From NCBI RefSeq assembly GCF_900156525.1, contig NZ_FTPS01000001.1:558001-622000 (forward strand): 64,000 bases of DNA. Direction: 5' to 3'. Source of the DNA: Pontibaca methylaminivorans (GTDB lineage Bacteria > Pseudomonadota > Alphaproteobacteria > Rhodobacterales > Rhodobacteraceae). Of this stretch, positions 45,228 through 54,376 are shown in pieces (position 1 is the stretch's first letter; the number at the start of each line of letters is the position of its first letter). Made by a program: the position numbers and the translations under genes. Below the pieces are notes generated by a model, which saw only the letters and a program-made list of their open reading frames with translations, was not told the DNA's origin and ran no database searches.

Positions 45228-45312
45228 TGCACCCGATCTGCCGCCGCCGGATCCGGCCGGGACCGAGCGCGGGCCCGGAAATGCATGAAAACCACGCACG
45301 GGAGGAAATGCC

Positions 45313-46149
45313 GTGATGGATTGGCTGACCGGAACGAAGATTCCCGTAGGTCGCAGCGCGGGGCGGTTCTTCGACTGGCTCCAGGCGCACGGGGGCTGGA
45401 TCTTCGACGGGCTCTCGCATGCCATGCTCGCCATGATCGACGCGCTGCTCTGGCTGTTGCAGACGCCTCATCCGCTTATCGTCGTCGCGGTGATCGCGGG
45501 GCTCGGCTGGATCCTCCAGCGGCGCATCACGCTTGCGGTTTTCGTGGCGCTCGGGCTGCTGTTCATCCTCAACCAGGGCTATTGGGAAGCGACCACCGAA
45601 AGCCTGACGCTGGTGCTTGCGGCCTGTGTGGTCTGCATGGGGCTCGGCGTGCCGATCGGAATCGCGGTCGCCCACCGTCCGCGCCTGTTCCGCGTGGTGC
45701 GCCCGATCCTCGACCTGATGCAGACCCTGCCGACCTTCGTCTATCTGATCCCCGCGATCGTGTTTTTCGGCATCGGCATGGTGCCGGGGCTTATTTCGAC
45801 GGTGATCTTCGTGCTGCCGGCGCCGATCCGGCTGACCCAGCTCGGCATTTCCTCGACGCCGATGCCGCTGATCGAGGCCGCCCGCGCCTTTGGTGCGACG
45901 CCGCGGCAGCTTCTGTGGAAGGTCGAGCTGCCCTCGGCCCTGCCGCAGATCATGACCGGGCTCAACCAGACCATCATGCTGTCGCTGTCGATGGTGGTGA
46001 TTGCGGCACTGGTCGGTGCCGACGGGCTCGGCGTGCCGGTGGTGCGGGCGCTCAACCAGGTGAACCCGGCGCTCGGTTTCGAATCCGGTTTCATCATCGT
46101 CGTGGTTGCCATCATCCTCGACCGCATGCTGCGGGTTGAACGCAAATGA
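45313..46149 (+). CDS. choW: Choline ABC transporter, permease ChoW
   Basis: The 278-residue protein has about six membrane helices and the OpuAB/ProW-type EAA loop (EAARAFGATPRQLLWKVELPSALPQIMTGL). It forms the pore of the importer with ChoX and ChoV. A GGAGG at 45301 serves either the GTG at 45313 or the ATG at 45316. A two-codon reading frame (ATG-CCG-TGA, 45308-45316) overlaps these starts but is too close to the ribosome site to matter. It overlaps choV by 4 bases. Confidence 0.93.
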   Translation: MMDWLTGTKIPVGRSAGRFFDWLQAHGGWIFDGLSHAMLAMIDALLWLLQTPHPLIVVAVIAGLGWILQRRITLAVFVALGLLFILNQGYWEATTESLTLVLAACVVCMGLGVPIGIAVAHRPRLFRVVRPILDLMQTLPTFVYLIPAIVFFGIGMVPGLISTVIFVLPAPIRLTQLGISSTPMPLIEAARAFGATPRQLLWKVELPSALPQIMTGLNQTIMLSLSMVVIAALVGADGLGVPVVRALNQVNPALGFESGFIIVVVAIILDRMLRVERK

Positions 46150-47189
46150 CGCAGCCAAACGCCGTTGAATTCGACGCCGTCTCGGTGGTGTTCGGCCGCC
46201 ACCCCGAACGCGCCCTGCCGCTCATGGACGAGGGACTCTCGCGCGCCGAGGTGCAGAAGCGCACCCGGCAGATCCTCGGGGTCCACGATTGCACGCTCGA
46301 CGTGGGCGTGGGCGAGATCGTCGTGCTGATGGGCCTGTCCGGGTCCGGGAAATCGACGCTGCTGCGCACGGTGAACGGGCTCAACCCGGTAGCGCGCGGC
46401 GAGGTGCGCATCCATGACGGCGAACGTATGGTGGACATCACCCATGCCGGGCCGGCGACGCTGCGGCGGCTGCGCCAGCACCATATCGCCATGGTGTTCC
46501 AGCAGTTCGGCCTGCTGCCCTGGCGCAGCGTGGCCGAGAATGTCGGGCTCGGGCTCGAACTTGCAGGGCTGGGCCGGGCGGCGCGCCGCGAGCGGGTCGA
46601 AAAGCAACTCGATCTCGTCGGCCTCTCCGACTGGGGCGACTACAAGGTGTCCGAGCTTTCGGGCGGGATGCAGCAGCGCGTGGGCCTTGCCCGCGCTTTC
46701 GTGACCGATGCGCCGATCCTGCTCATGGACGAGCCCTTTTCCGCACTCGATCCGCTGATCCGCACCCGCCTGCAAGGGGAGCTCATCGACCTGCAGAAGC
46801 GGCTGCGCCGCACCATCCTGTTCGTGAGCCACGACCTTGATGAGGCCTTCCGCCTTGGCGACCGCATCGCGATCATGGAAGGCGGGCGCATCGTGCAATG
46901 CGGCACGCCGCCCGAGATCTTCACCCATCCGGCCAGCGGCTACGTGGCCGATTTCGTCGCCCACATGAACCCGCTCGGCGTGCTGCGGGCAAGCGACGTG
47001 GCGGTTCCGCTCGACCCGGGCGCGGCCCTGCCCGGCGCACCGACCGTCACGCCCGAAGCCACGATACAGGAGGTGATGCGCATGGCGCGCGATCACGAAG
47101 GGGCGGTCCTGGTGCTGCGGGACGGCCAACCGGTCGGGCAGATCACCCGCACCGCGATCCTCGACCGGCTTCTCGATCCGCGCAGATAG
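46146..47189 (+). CDS. choV: Choline ABC transporter, ATP-binding protein ChoV
   Basis: The 347-residue ATPase powers the ChoXWV importer. It has the Walker A GLSGSGKS (63-70), Q-loop (MVFQQFGLLPW), signature SELSGGMQQRVGL, Walker B ILLMDEPFSALDP, and a C-terminal extension of about 60 residues resembling the CBS-type regulatory part of ProV/OpuAA proteins. The ATGA overlap with choW indicates coupling. A 9-bp hairpin (47189-47216) starts at its stop codon. Confidence 0.94.
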   Translation: MTQPNAVEFDAVSVVFGRHPERALPLMDEGLSRAEVQKRTRQILGVHDCTLDVGVGEIVVLMGLSGSGKSTLLRTVNGLNPVARGEVRIHDGERMVDITHAGPATLRRLRQHHIAMVFQQFGLLPWRSVAENVGLGLELAGLGRAARRERVEKQLDLVGLSDWGDYKVSELSGGMQQRVGLARAFVTDAPILLMDEPFSALDPLIRTRLQGELIDLQKRLRRTILFVSHDLDEAFRLGDRIAIMEGGRIVQCGTPPEIFTHPASGYVADFVAHMNPLGVLRASDVAVPLDPGAALPGAPTVTPEATIQEVMRMARDHEGAVLVLRDGQPVGQITRTAILDRLLDPRR

Positions 47190-47216
47190 GGCAGGCGTGG
47201 CCCGGCCCGCCTGCCC
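47189..47216 (+). terminator. Hairpin at the end of choXWV
   Basis: A perfect 9-bp stem (47189-47197 with 47208-47216) overlaps the choV stop codon. No T-run follows, so termination would need Rho or another factor. Confidence 0.4.
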
Positions 47217-47237
47217 GCCTAGCCCGCCTGCCGAGGC

Positions 47238-47870
47238 TCAGGCCTTTTCGAACAGGGCGATCAGCGCAATCTCGTCCTTGTGCTCACCCCGGGCACCCGG
47301 GCCATAGATCCGCCGCTTGGGCAGGGCGAGATTGCGGATCCGGTGGCTTTCCAGCGTCCTGAACATGCTGCCAAAGCCCGCGTCCTCGAAATGGCGCGCA
47401 TTGATCGACAGGGCGAACTGCGCTCCGCGCCGCGCCACCCGCAACAGCCCGTCGACGGTCTCGGGCCCGGCATGGCCCAGCGTGAACAGCCCCGAGGACA
47501 CGATCCCGGCATAGCTGTCGGGCGGCACCGGGACGCCCTGGTTCAGGTCGGTCACGATCGCGTCGCGGTAGACATCCTTGCGCATGGCAATGGCCAGCAT
47601 CGCCTCGCTGATGTCCACCGCGTCGATCGGGCCGACGCCGAGATCGGCGAGCACCGCACCGCAAAGCCCGGTTCCCGCCCCCACATCCAGCACCGGCCCC
47701 TGGCCGCCCGCCTCGACAAAGGCATGGGCGGTCTCGACATGCAGGCGGTAATCCTCGCGCGTGGCAAAGCCGGCGTCGTAGCCATCGGCCCAGTCGTCAT
47801 AGAACCGCCGCGCCTCTTCGGCGGTCTTCGGGGCGTAAACGGCCTTGAGATCGGGAGAATCGTCGCTCAT
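47238..47870 (-). CDS. Class I SAM-dependent methyltransferase
   Basis: The 210-residue protein has the SAM-binding motif I (PVLDVGAGTGLCG, about 64-76), motif II-like IDAVDISEAMLA, and further blocks of the Rossmann fold. The substrate is not evident. An alternative start at 47879 adds three residues; the GGAGGG between the two ATGs is rather close to 47870, so either is possible. It is convergent with choV and divergent from an SDR gene. Confidence 0.85.
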   Translation of the reverse strand: MSDDSPDLKAVYAPKTAEEARRFYDDWADGYDAGFATREDYRLHVETAHAFVEAGGQGPVLDVGAGTGLCGAVLADLGVGPIDAVDISEAMLAIAMRKDVYRDAIVTDLNQGVPVPPDSYAGIVSSGLFTLGHAGPETVDGLLRVARRGAQFALSINARHFEDAGFGSMFRTLESHRIRNLALPKRRIYGPGARGEHKDEIALIALFEKA

Positions 47871-47986
47871 ACCCTCCATGAAACGCGACCAGCGCGCAGG
47901 AAATCAAGTGCCTTGAACGGCCGGATGTTACGCAGGGTCCGCCCGGGTGGCCTGCGGATCGCGCGAGCAAAAGGAAACCGGCCAGC

Positions 47987-48850
47987 ATGACCGCGCTTCT
48001 CTCCTTCGGACACGGCTATTGCGCGCAGGCGCTCTCGCACCTGCTCGTCCCCGCCGGCTGGACCGTCATCGGCACGACCCGCGAGCGGGCGCATTTCGAG
48101 GCGATCCGCGCCAGCGGCGCAACCCCCCGCCTCTGGCCCGACGAGGCCGGGACGCTCGCGCTCGAATCCGCGACCCATCTGCTGATCTCGGCCGGCCCGA
48201 CCGAGGCCGGAGACCCGACACTTGCCCGGCTGGGCGGGCGCATCGCCGCACTGGCCGGCCGGCTCCGCTGGGTCGGGTATCTCTCGACCACCGGGGTCTA
48301 TGGCGATCATGGCGGCGGCTGGGTGGACGAGGAAACCCCGCTCGCCCCGACCACCCGGCGCGGCGAATTGCGCGCGGAGGCCGAGGCCGCATGGCAGGCG
48401 ATCCCGGGCCTTGCGCTCCATATCTTCCGTCTTGCCAGCATCTACGGCCCGGGGCGCGGCCCCTTCGAAAAGGTCAGGGCCGGAACTGCGCGCCGGATCA
48501 TAAAGCCCGGGCAGGTGTTCTCGCGCATTCATGTGGAGGACATCGCCGCGGTGCTCGCGGCCTCGATCCGCCGGCCCCGCCCGGGCGCGATCTACAACCT
48601 GTGCGACGACGACCCGGCTCCGCCGCAGGACGTGCTGGGCCACGCCGCGGACCTGCTCGGCCTGCCCCCGCCCCCCGAGGTGCCCCTTGCCGAGGCCGGT
48701 CTGTCGCCCATGGGGCAAAGTTTCTATGCCGAAAACAAGCGGGTCCGAAACGCCCTGATCAAGAGCGAACTCGGCGTGCGGCTGCGCTACCCGACCTATC
48801 GCGAAGGGCTGGCCGCGATCCTGTCGGCCGAGCGCGAACGCCCCGCATGA
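47987..48850 (+). CDS. Extended SDR-type nucleotide-sugar epimerase/reductase-like protein
   Basis: The 287-residue protein resembles YeeZ/NAD(P)-dependent epimerase-dehydratases. It has a degenerate glycine-rich start (LLSFGHGYCAQALSHLL), the active-site-like YLSTTGVYGDHGGGWVDE segment where serine, threonine and tyrosine lie as in extended SDRs, and RLASIYGPGRGPFE. It ends 8 bases before the convergent dxs stop. The substrate is unknown. Confidence 0.85.
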   Translation: MTALLSFGHGYCAQALSHLLVPAGWTVIGTTRERAHFEAIRASGATPRLWPDEAGTLALESATHLLISAGPTEAGDPTLARLGGRIAALAGRLRWVGYLSTTGVYGDHGGGWVDEETPLAPTTRRGELRAEAEAAWQAIPGLALHIFRLASIYGPGRGPFEKVRAGTARRIIKPGQVFSRIHVEDIAAVLAASIRRPRPGAIYNLCDDDPAPPQDVLGHAADLLGLPPPPEVPLAEAGLSPMGQSFYAENKRVRNALIKSELGVRLRYPTYREGLAAILSAERERPA

Positions 48851-48857
48851 GCCGTCC

Positions 48858-50783
48858 CTAGGCGCGCCGCCCGATCGAGGCGACCCCGAGCGTTTCCAGC
48901 ACCTTCGCCTCGATATGCGCGGCGTCGAGCCCGGCGCTGGCATACATGTCCGCCGGCGATGCCTGGTCGATGAAGGTATCGGGCAGGACCATGGAGCGGA
49001 ACTTCAGCCCGCCGTCGAACACGCCCTCGTCGGCCAGAAGCTGCGCCACATGGCTGCCGAAGCCCCCGACCGCGCCTTCCTCGACGGTGATGAGCGCCTC
49101 GTGTCCGGCGGCAAGGCGCAGGATCAGATCGCGGTCGAGCGGTTTCGCAAAGCGCGCATCCGCCACGCTCGGCTCGATGCCACGCGCGGCAAGCGCCTCG
49201 GCCGCCTTGCTGACCTCGGACAGCCGCGTCCCGAAGGAAAGGATCGCAACGCGACGTCCTTCCCGGATCATGCGCCCGCGCCCGATCGCAAGCACCTCGC
49301 CGCGTTCGGGCAGATCGACGCCTTCGCCTTCGCCGCGCGGATAACGGAAGGCGATCGGCCCCTCGTCATGAGCGGCGGCGGTCGCGACCATATGCACAAG
49401 CTCCGCCTCGTCCGCTGCGGCCATGACGACGAAACCGGGCAGATTGGCCAGGAAGGCGATGTCGTAACTGCCGGCATGGGTCGCCCCGTCCGCGCCGACG
49501 AGCCCCGCACGGTCGATGGCGAAACGCACCGGCAGGCGCTGGATCGCCACATCATGCACGACCTGGTCGTAACCGCGTTGCAGAAAGGTCGAATAGAGCG
49601 CGCAGAACGGCCGCATCCCCCCGGCGGCCAGCCCGGCTGCGAATGTCACCCCGTGCTGTTCGGCAATGCCCACGTCGAAACAGCGCGAAGGGTAGCGTTC
49701 GGCAAACAGGTCAAGGCCGGTGCCATCCGGCATGGCGGCGGTGATGGCGCAGATCCGCTCGTCCGCGGCGGCAAGCGCGACCAGCGTCTTGCCGAAAACG
49801 CTGGTATAGCTCGGCGCGTTCGGCGGCGCCTTGTGCTGCTGGCCCGTCACCAGGTCGAATTTCGCCGTCGCATGACCCCGGTCACGGGCGGATTCGGCCG
49901 GGGCATAGCCCTTGCCCTTGCGGGTCAGCGCGTGGATCAGCACCGGCCCCGTCGCCCGTGCCTTGACCGTGCGGAGCACCGCCATGAGCTGCTCCATATC
50001 GTGCCCGTCGATCGGCCCGACATAGGAGAGGCCCAGCGCCTCGAACAGGGTGCCCCCGATGGTAAGCCCCTTCAGCGCATCATGGGCGCGTTTCGCCCCG
50101 GTCTGGAACGGCTCGGGCAGCAGCGAAACCGCCCCCTTGGCGGCGGCGCGCAATTCCTGGAACGGCCCCTCGGTGTAAAGGCGCGACAGGTAGCGCGACA
50201 TGGCGCCCACCGGCGGGGCGATGCTCATCTCGTTGTCGTTCAGGATGATGAACAGCCGCTTGCCAAGATCGCCGGCATTGTTCATCGCCTCATAGGCCAT
50301 GCCCGCGCTCATGGCGCCGTCGCCGATCACCGCAACCACGTCGCCCAGCCCCTCGGGCACCGTGCCGCCCAGATCGCGCGCCGCCGCAAAGCCGAGCGCG
50401 GCGCTGATCGAGGTGCTGGAATGGGCCGCGCCGAACGGATCATAGGGGCTTTCGCTGCGCTTGGTGAACCCCGACAGTCCCCCCTTCTGGCGCAGGGTGC
50501 GGATGCGGTCGCGCCGCCCGGTCAGGATCTTGTGCGGATAGGCCTGATGCCCCACGTCCCAGATGATCTTGTCGCGCGGCGCGTCGAATACCGCATGCAG
50601 GGCCACGGTCAGTTCCACCACCCCGAGCCCGGCCCCGAGATGCCCCCCGGTCTCGGACACGGCCGAGATCGTCTCGGCCCGCAACTCCGAGGCAAGCCGG
50701 GTCAGTTGCGCGGTATCGAGGCGCTTCAGGTCGGCCGGGGCGGCCACCCGGTCGAGCAGCGGTGTCTCGGGACTCTTGGACAT
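48858..50783 (-). CDS. dxs: 1-deoxy-D-xylulose-5-phosphate synthase
   Basis: Dxs condenses pyruvate with glyceraldehyde 3-phosphate using thiamine diphosphate, the entry step of the MEP pathway. The 641-residue protein has the ThDP-binding [18 protein letters not shown]...NDN motif, the [17 protein letters not shown] substrate region, the transketolase pyrimidine-binding and C-terminal domains (ending around [11 protein letters not shown]). It lies downstream of ispA on the same strand. Its cofactor links it to the thi operon nearby. Confidence 0.97.
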   Translation of the reverse strand: MSKSPETPLLDRVAAPADLKRLDTAQLTRLASELRAETISAVSETGGHLGAGLGVVELTVALHAVFDAPRDKIIWDVGHQAYPHKILTGRRDRIRTLRQKGGLSGFTKRSESPYDPFGAAHSSTSISAALGFAAARDLGGTVPEGLGDVVAVIGDGAMSAGMAYEAMNNAGDLGKRLFIILNDNEMSIAPPVGAMSRYLSRLYTEGPFQELRAAAKGAVSLLPEPFQTGAKRAHDALKGLTIGGTLFEALGLSYVGPIDGHDMEQLMAVLRTVKARATGPVLIHALTRKGKGYAPAESARDRGHATAKFDLVTGQQHKAPPNAPSYTSVFGKTLVALAAADERICAITAAMPDGTGLDLFAERYPSRCFDVGIAEQHGVTFAAGLAAGGMRPFCALYSTFLQRGYDQVVHDVAIQRLPVRFAIDRAGLVGADGATHAGSYDIAFLANLPGFVVMAAADEAELVHMVATAAAHDEGPIAFRYPRGEGEGVDLPERGEVLAIGRGRMIREGRRVAILSFGTRLSEVSKAAEALAARGIEPSVADARFAKPLDRDLILRLAAGHEALITVEEGAVGGFGSHVAQLLADEGVFDGGLKFRSMVLPDTFIDQASPADMYASAGLDAAHIEAKVLETLGVASIGRRA

Positions 50784-50811
50784 GGCGGGCGCCTCCTTTC
50801 AGGGGGCGAGG

Positions 50812-51687
50812 TCAGTTATCGCGCGAGATAGCGAAGCGCGCGGCAGCACGCAAGCCGTCGGCACGCGCGCCGAAGGGGGCCAGCGCTTCGCAGGCTTCCC
50901 CCGCAAGCTCGGCCGCCCGCGCCCGCGCCCCGGCCAGCCCGAGCAGCGAAACGAAAGTGGCCTTGCCGGCCCGCATATCCTTGCGCAGGCTCTTGCCGGC
51001 ACGATCCGCATCCCCCTCGACATCAAGAATGTCGTCGGCGATCTGAAAGGCAAGGCCAAGCGCCGCCGCATAGGCATGAAACGGCCCCGGATCGGCCCCG
51101 GCCAGCCGCGCCCCGGCACAGGCCGCCCAGTCGATCAGCGCGCCGGTCTTGCCGGCCTGCAGCGCCGTGATCTGGGCCAATGTCAGCGGCACTTCGGCAG
51201 TTTCCGCCGCGATATCAAGCGCCTGCCCCATGACCATGCCGCCGGCCCCGCCCGCCCTCGCCAGACTGAGCGCAAGCTCGGCACGGATCCCGCCCGGGCC
51301 GGCCCCCGGATGGGCGGCAAGCTCGAAGGCGAGCGCCTGCAGGGCATCCCCGGCCAGCACCGCCGTCGCCTCATCCCATTTCACGTGCACCGTCGGCTCG
51401 CCCCGGCGCAGATGGTCGTCATCCATGCAGGGCAGATCGTCATGCACGAGGCTGTAGCCATGCATCGCCTCGATCGCCGCCGCCGGCCAGATCGCACGGC
51501 CGGGTGCCACATCATGCAGCGCCGCGCTCTCGAGCACGAGAAACCCGCGCAGCCCCTTGCCGCCCCGGATCGCATGGATCATGGCCTGCGTCACGGTGTG
51601 GTCGGGAAAGCCGCGCAGAACCTCGCCGAGATGGGCGTCGATCCGCCGCGCCGCCGCCGCAAGACAGGCGCCGAAACCGGCCGTCAT
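50812..51687 (-). CDS. ispA: Farnesyl/geranylgeranyl diphosphate synthase (short-chain prenyl synthase)
   Basis: The 291-residue enzyme builds C15 (possibly C20) trans-prenyl diphosphates from MEP-pathway units. It has the FARM region DDLPCMDDD (83-91) with GGKGLRG (42-48) before it, and the SARM motif DDILDVEGD. The two residues inserted in the FARM (DDLPCMD) fit bacterial FPP synthases. I chose the start at 51687 to avoid overlap with xseB; a longer form to 51741 would overlap it by 38 bases. Its product feeds UppS and quinone synthesis. Confidence 0.93.
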   Translation of the reverse strand: MTAGFGACLAAAARRIDAHLGEVLRGFPDHTVTQAMIHAIRGGKGLRGFLVLESAALHDVAPGRAIWPAAAIEAMHGYSLVHDDLPCMDDDHLRRGEPTVHVKWDEATAVLAGDALQALAFELAAHPGAGPGGIRAELALSLARAGGAGGMVMGQALDIAAETAEVPLTLAQITALQAGKTGALIDWAACAGARLAGADPGPFHAYAAALGLAFQIADDILDVEGDADRAGKSLRKDMRAGKATFVSLLGLAGARARAAELAGEACEALAPFGARADGLRAAARFAISRDN

Positions 51688-51703
51688 CACCGCCGCGCCC
51701 GGC

Positions 51704-51988
51704 TCAGAACCGGCCGTCGCCACCGCCGCCCTGTCCGGCATCGTTCCCCTCGCCGCCGAGCGGGCGCAGACCCGTCGGGTTGCCCTCTCCGTCCAGCGTG
51801 ATCGCCGCGACCTTTTCCTCGGCCCGGCGCAATTCGTCCTCGCACCGCTTCTTCAGCGCCGCGCCGCGCTCGTAAAGCTCGATCGAACGGTCAAGCGCCA
51901 CATCCCCCTGGTCCAGCTGGTTCACGACCTCTTCCAGGGCCTTCATCGCCTCTTCAAAGCTCATCGTCGCGACGGGTATCTCGCTCAT
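51704..51988 (-). CDS. xseB: Exodeoxyribonuclease VII small subunit
   Basis: The 94-residue protein matches XseB: the helical core SFEEAMKALEEVVNQLDQGDVALDRSIELYERGAALKKRCEDELRRAEEKV is the family signature, followed by a variable glycine-rich tail. With XseA it forms the nuclease that degrades single-stranded DNA. It overlaps the HDAC-like gene by 4 bases and precedes ispA, the common xseB-ispA-dxs order. Confidence 0.96.
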   Translation of the reverse strand: MSEIPVATMSFEEAMKALEEVVNQLDQGDVALDRSIELYERGAALKKRCEDELRRAEEKVAAITLDGEGNPTGLRPLGGEGNDAGQGGGGDGRF

Positions 51989-52911
51989 TTCGCGGCCTTC
52001 ATCAGTTCCTGCACATGGGCGCGCACCGAAGCGGCGAGCGCACCGAGATCATAACCACCCTCGAGCGCCGAGACCACCCGCCCGCCGCAGGTTTCGGCAG
52101 CGACCGCGCAGATCCCGCGCGTCACCCAGGCGAAATCGTCCTCCGTCCAGTCAAGCTGGGCAAGCGGGTCGGCGCGATGGGCATCGAAACCCGCCGAGAT
52201 CAGGATCAGTTCGGGCGCGAAATCGCGCAGGCGCGGGAAGACCTGTCTTTCGTATTCGCGCCGCATCAGGGCCCCGCCGCTTCCGGGTGCAAGCGGCAGG
52301 TTCAGGATATTGCCATGCGCCCCCCGCTCCTGCGCATTGCCGGTGCCCGGATAAAGCGGCACCTGATGGCTCGAAATCATCAGCGCCCGCGCCTCGTCCC
52401 AAAGAATGTCCTGCGTGCCGTTGCCGTGATGCACGTCGAAATCCACCACCGCCACACGGGAAAGCCCGTGGTGGTCGAGCGCATGTTTCACCCCGATCGC
52501 CACGTTCGAGAACAGGCAGAACCCCATGGCGGTCTCCCGCTCCGCGTGGTGCCCGGGCGGGCGGGTCGCGCAAAAGGCATTTCCCGCCTCGCCGGCGATC
52601 ACCATATCCACGGCGCGAACCACCGCCCCCGCGGCACGGAACGCGGCATCGAGCGATCCGGGCGACAGCCAGGTATCGGAATCAAGCGCCCGCCCGCCGT
52701 CCTGCGGCAGCGCCGCGCGCAGCCGGGCAAGGTAATGTGCCGGATGCGCCCGCAGAATCGCCGCCTCCTCCGCCAGCGGCGCGTCCGATCGCAGCAGGTC
52801 GAGCGGCGCCAGCGCCTCCAGCACCGCCTCGAGCCGCGCAACCTGTTCGGGATGCCCCGCGGGGGTCACATGGGCCAGGCAATCCGCATGGGTCAGAAGC
52901 GCAGTCGTCAC
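51985..52911 (-). CDS. Histone deacetylase-like amidohydrolase
   Basis: The 308-residue protein belongs to the class II HDAC/acetoin-utilisation family. It shows TRPPGHHAERETAMGFCLFSNVAIGVKHAL, the zinc-site block VAVVDFDVHHGNGTQDI with the catalytic His pair, and ISAGFDAHRADPLAQLDWTEDDF. In bacteria such enzymes deacetylate polyamines, amides or proteins; the substrate here is unclear. It overlaps xseB by 4 bases, so is cotranscribed with it. Confidence 0.92.
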   Translation of the reverse strand: MTTALLTHADCLAHVTPAGHPEQVARLEAVLEALAPLDLLRSDAPLAEEAAILRAHPAHYLARLRAALPQDGGRALDSDTWLSPGSLDAAFRAAGAVVRAVDMVIAGEAGNAFCATRPPGHHAERETAMGFCLFSNVAIGVKHALDHHGLSRVAVVDFDVHHGNGTQDILWDEARALMISSHQVPLYPGTGNAQERGAHGNILNLPLAPGSGGALMRREYERQVFPRLRDFAPELILISAGFDAHRADPLAQLDWTEDDFAWVTRGICAVAAETCGGRVVSALEGGYDLGALAASVRAHVQELMKAAK

Positions 52912-53013
52912 GTCGATCTCCTTTCACCGGATGCTCCGGCCCCGGCCCGCCCGGGCCCTGCGGCAGCCGGCTTCTTCTGGCCGTAAATATCCCCGCCGGA
53001 GGCCCCTGCCCGC

Positions 53014-53715
53014 TCAATCGGGCGCCAGCATGTAACCCGAGCCGCGCACGGTCTGCAAATAGCGGGGCTGTTTCGGATCGGCCTCGATCTTGCGCCGCAG
53101 CCGGGTGATCTGCACATCCACCGCCCGCTCCTGCGCCTGCCCGCCGTCGCGGCCCAGGTCCTCGACAAGGCGCGCCCGGCTGACCGCCTCGCCCGGACGG
53201 GCCGAAAAGATCCGCATGAGCTGGCTTTCGGTCGCGGTCAGCCGCACCGGCGCATCGCCCCGCCACATCTCGCCGCGTTCCACGTCATAGCGGATCGGGC
53301 CGAGATGCAGGAACTTGGGCAGATCGCTGGCCGCCGAGGGCTCGGGCATGCGGCGCAGGATGGCATTGATCCGCAGCAGCAGTTCCTTCGGCTCGAAAGG
53401 CTTGGTCAGGTAGTCGTCGGCCCCCGCCTCGAGCCCGCGGATCCGGTCCCCGGTCTCGCCCCGCGCGGTCAGCAGCAGGATCGGCGTGTCGCGCTGCTCG
53501 CGCAAGGACCGGGTCAGGCTGACCCCATCCTCGCCCGGCATCATCACGTCAAGCACCAGGAGGTCGAAGTCGAGCCCCGCGAGCAGACGCCTCGCATGCG
53601 CTGCATCGCGCGCCGCCGTCACCAGGAAACCGTTGCGCAGCAGGTATTTGCACAACAGGCTGCGGATGCGCTCGTCATCGTCGATGATCAGCAGATGCGG
53701 TTCGGGAGCGCTCAT
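53014..53715 (-). CDS. petR: Response regulator PetR (OmpR family)
   Basis: The 233-residue protein has a receiver domain (acidic residues D12-D14, phospho-acceptor D56 in LLVLDVMMPGEDG, and LTKPF) and a winged-helix output domain. It is translated by ATGA overlap from the preceding MarR-type gene. In Rhodobacter capsulatus petP-petR encode a MarR-like protein and an orphan response regulator required for cytochrome bc1 expression, located upstream of petABC; this pair has the same order. No sensor kinase lies nearby, again as in Rhodobacter. Confidence 0.9.
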   Translation of the reverse strand: MSAPEPHLLIIDDDERIRSLLCKYLLRNGFLVTAARDAAHARRLLAGLDFDLLVLDVMMPGEDGVSLTRSLREQRDTPILLLTARGETGDRIRGLEAGADDYLTKPFEPKELLLRINAILRRMPEPSAASDLPKFLHLGPIRYDVERGEMWRGDAPVRLTATESQLMRIFSARPGEAVSRARLVEDLGRDGGQAQERAVDVQITRLRRKIEADPKQPRYLQTVRGSGYMLAPD

Positions 53716-54215
53716 GCCGGCCTCTTTCCGATCCGGGTCCGGATCTCGCGCAGCGCCGGGTCCATCATCGCATCGAGCACGCGGTGAAACCCGGCCACGG
53801 CCTCGGGGCCGGCGGCGTCGAAAGCGGCCGAAAGCCGCGCCCGCTGCGCGGCAGACAGCCGGTGCTCGAGCGCCACCCCCGAAGCGGTCAGCGCAAGGTG
53901 ACGCTCGCGCCGGTCGAGCGTCCCGACCCGGCTTTCCACAAGCCCGTCCCCGATCAGCCGCCGCAGCACCCGGTTCAGCGACTGCTTGGTCACGCCGAGA
54001 ATCTCCAGCAGGTTGCTCACCGTGGTTCCCGGCATGCGGTTGATGAAATGGATCGCACGATGATGGGCGCGCCCATAGCCGAGATCCGCAAGAATCAGGT
54101 CGGGATCGGCGGTGAAGCCGCGATAGGCAAAGAACATCGCCTCGATGCCCCGGCGCAACTGCTCGTCGCTCGGGAACGGCGCGCCCATATTCGTGCTGTC
54201 CTGTTCCGCCGTCAT
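53712..54215 (-). CDS. petP: MarR-family regulator PetP
   Basis: The 167-residue protein has a MarR winged-helix domain (RAHHRAIHFINRMPGTTVSNLLEILGVTKQSLNRVLRRLIGDGLVESRVGTLDRRERHLALT). It precedes petR with a 4-base overlap, as in Rhodobacter capsulatus, where both are needed for bc1 complex formation. Longer in-frame starts exist but would run into the promoter region shared with ilvE. The pair is 6 kb from petABC here instead of adjacent. Confidence 0.88.
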   Translation of the reverse strand: MTAEQDSTNMGAPFPSDEQLRRGIEAMFFAYRGFTADPDLILADLGYGRAHHRAIHFINRMPGTTVSNLLEILGVTKQSLNRVLRRLIGDGLVESRVGTLDRRERHLALTASGVALEHRLSAAQRARLSAAFDAAGPEAVAGFHRVLDAMMDPALREIRTRIGKRPA

Positions 54216-54248
54216 GACTCCGCCATCCTGCGCTCTGCCCCGTTTCTC

Positions 54249-54299
54249 GCCAGAGCATACGTCAGCCTTATTGACATTCCAAGGCTCGAGCAGTATCGA
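54249..54299. promoter_or_regulatory. Overlapping divergent promoters of ilvE and petPR
   Basis: For ilvE, a perfect -35 TTGACA (54271-54276) and -10 TATCGA (54294-54299) lie 17 bases apart. On the minus strand a candidate petP promoter, TTGGAA (54283-54278) and TATGCT (54260-54255), also 17 bases apart, covers the same DNA. A GTCA-N7-TGAC inverted repeat (54261-54275) overlaps both. Confidence 0.5.
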
Positions 54300-54376
54300 A
54301 TCCGGGTTTCCATGCTGCTTTCCGCGCCCCGTATTCATTCGGAGTCAGGAGTATCCCCGCAAATCAGGAGTTGAAC

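Noticed and set aside
48915-50831. 638-codon + strand open frame opposite dxs
   Set aside because: It lacks any family motif and spans exactly the antisense of dxs, whose ThDP and transketolase motifs are unmistakable.
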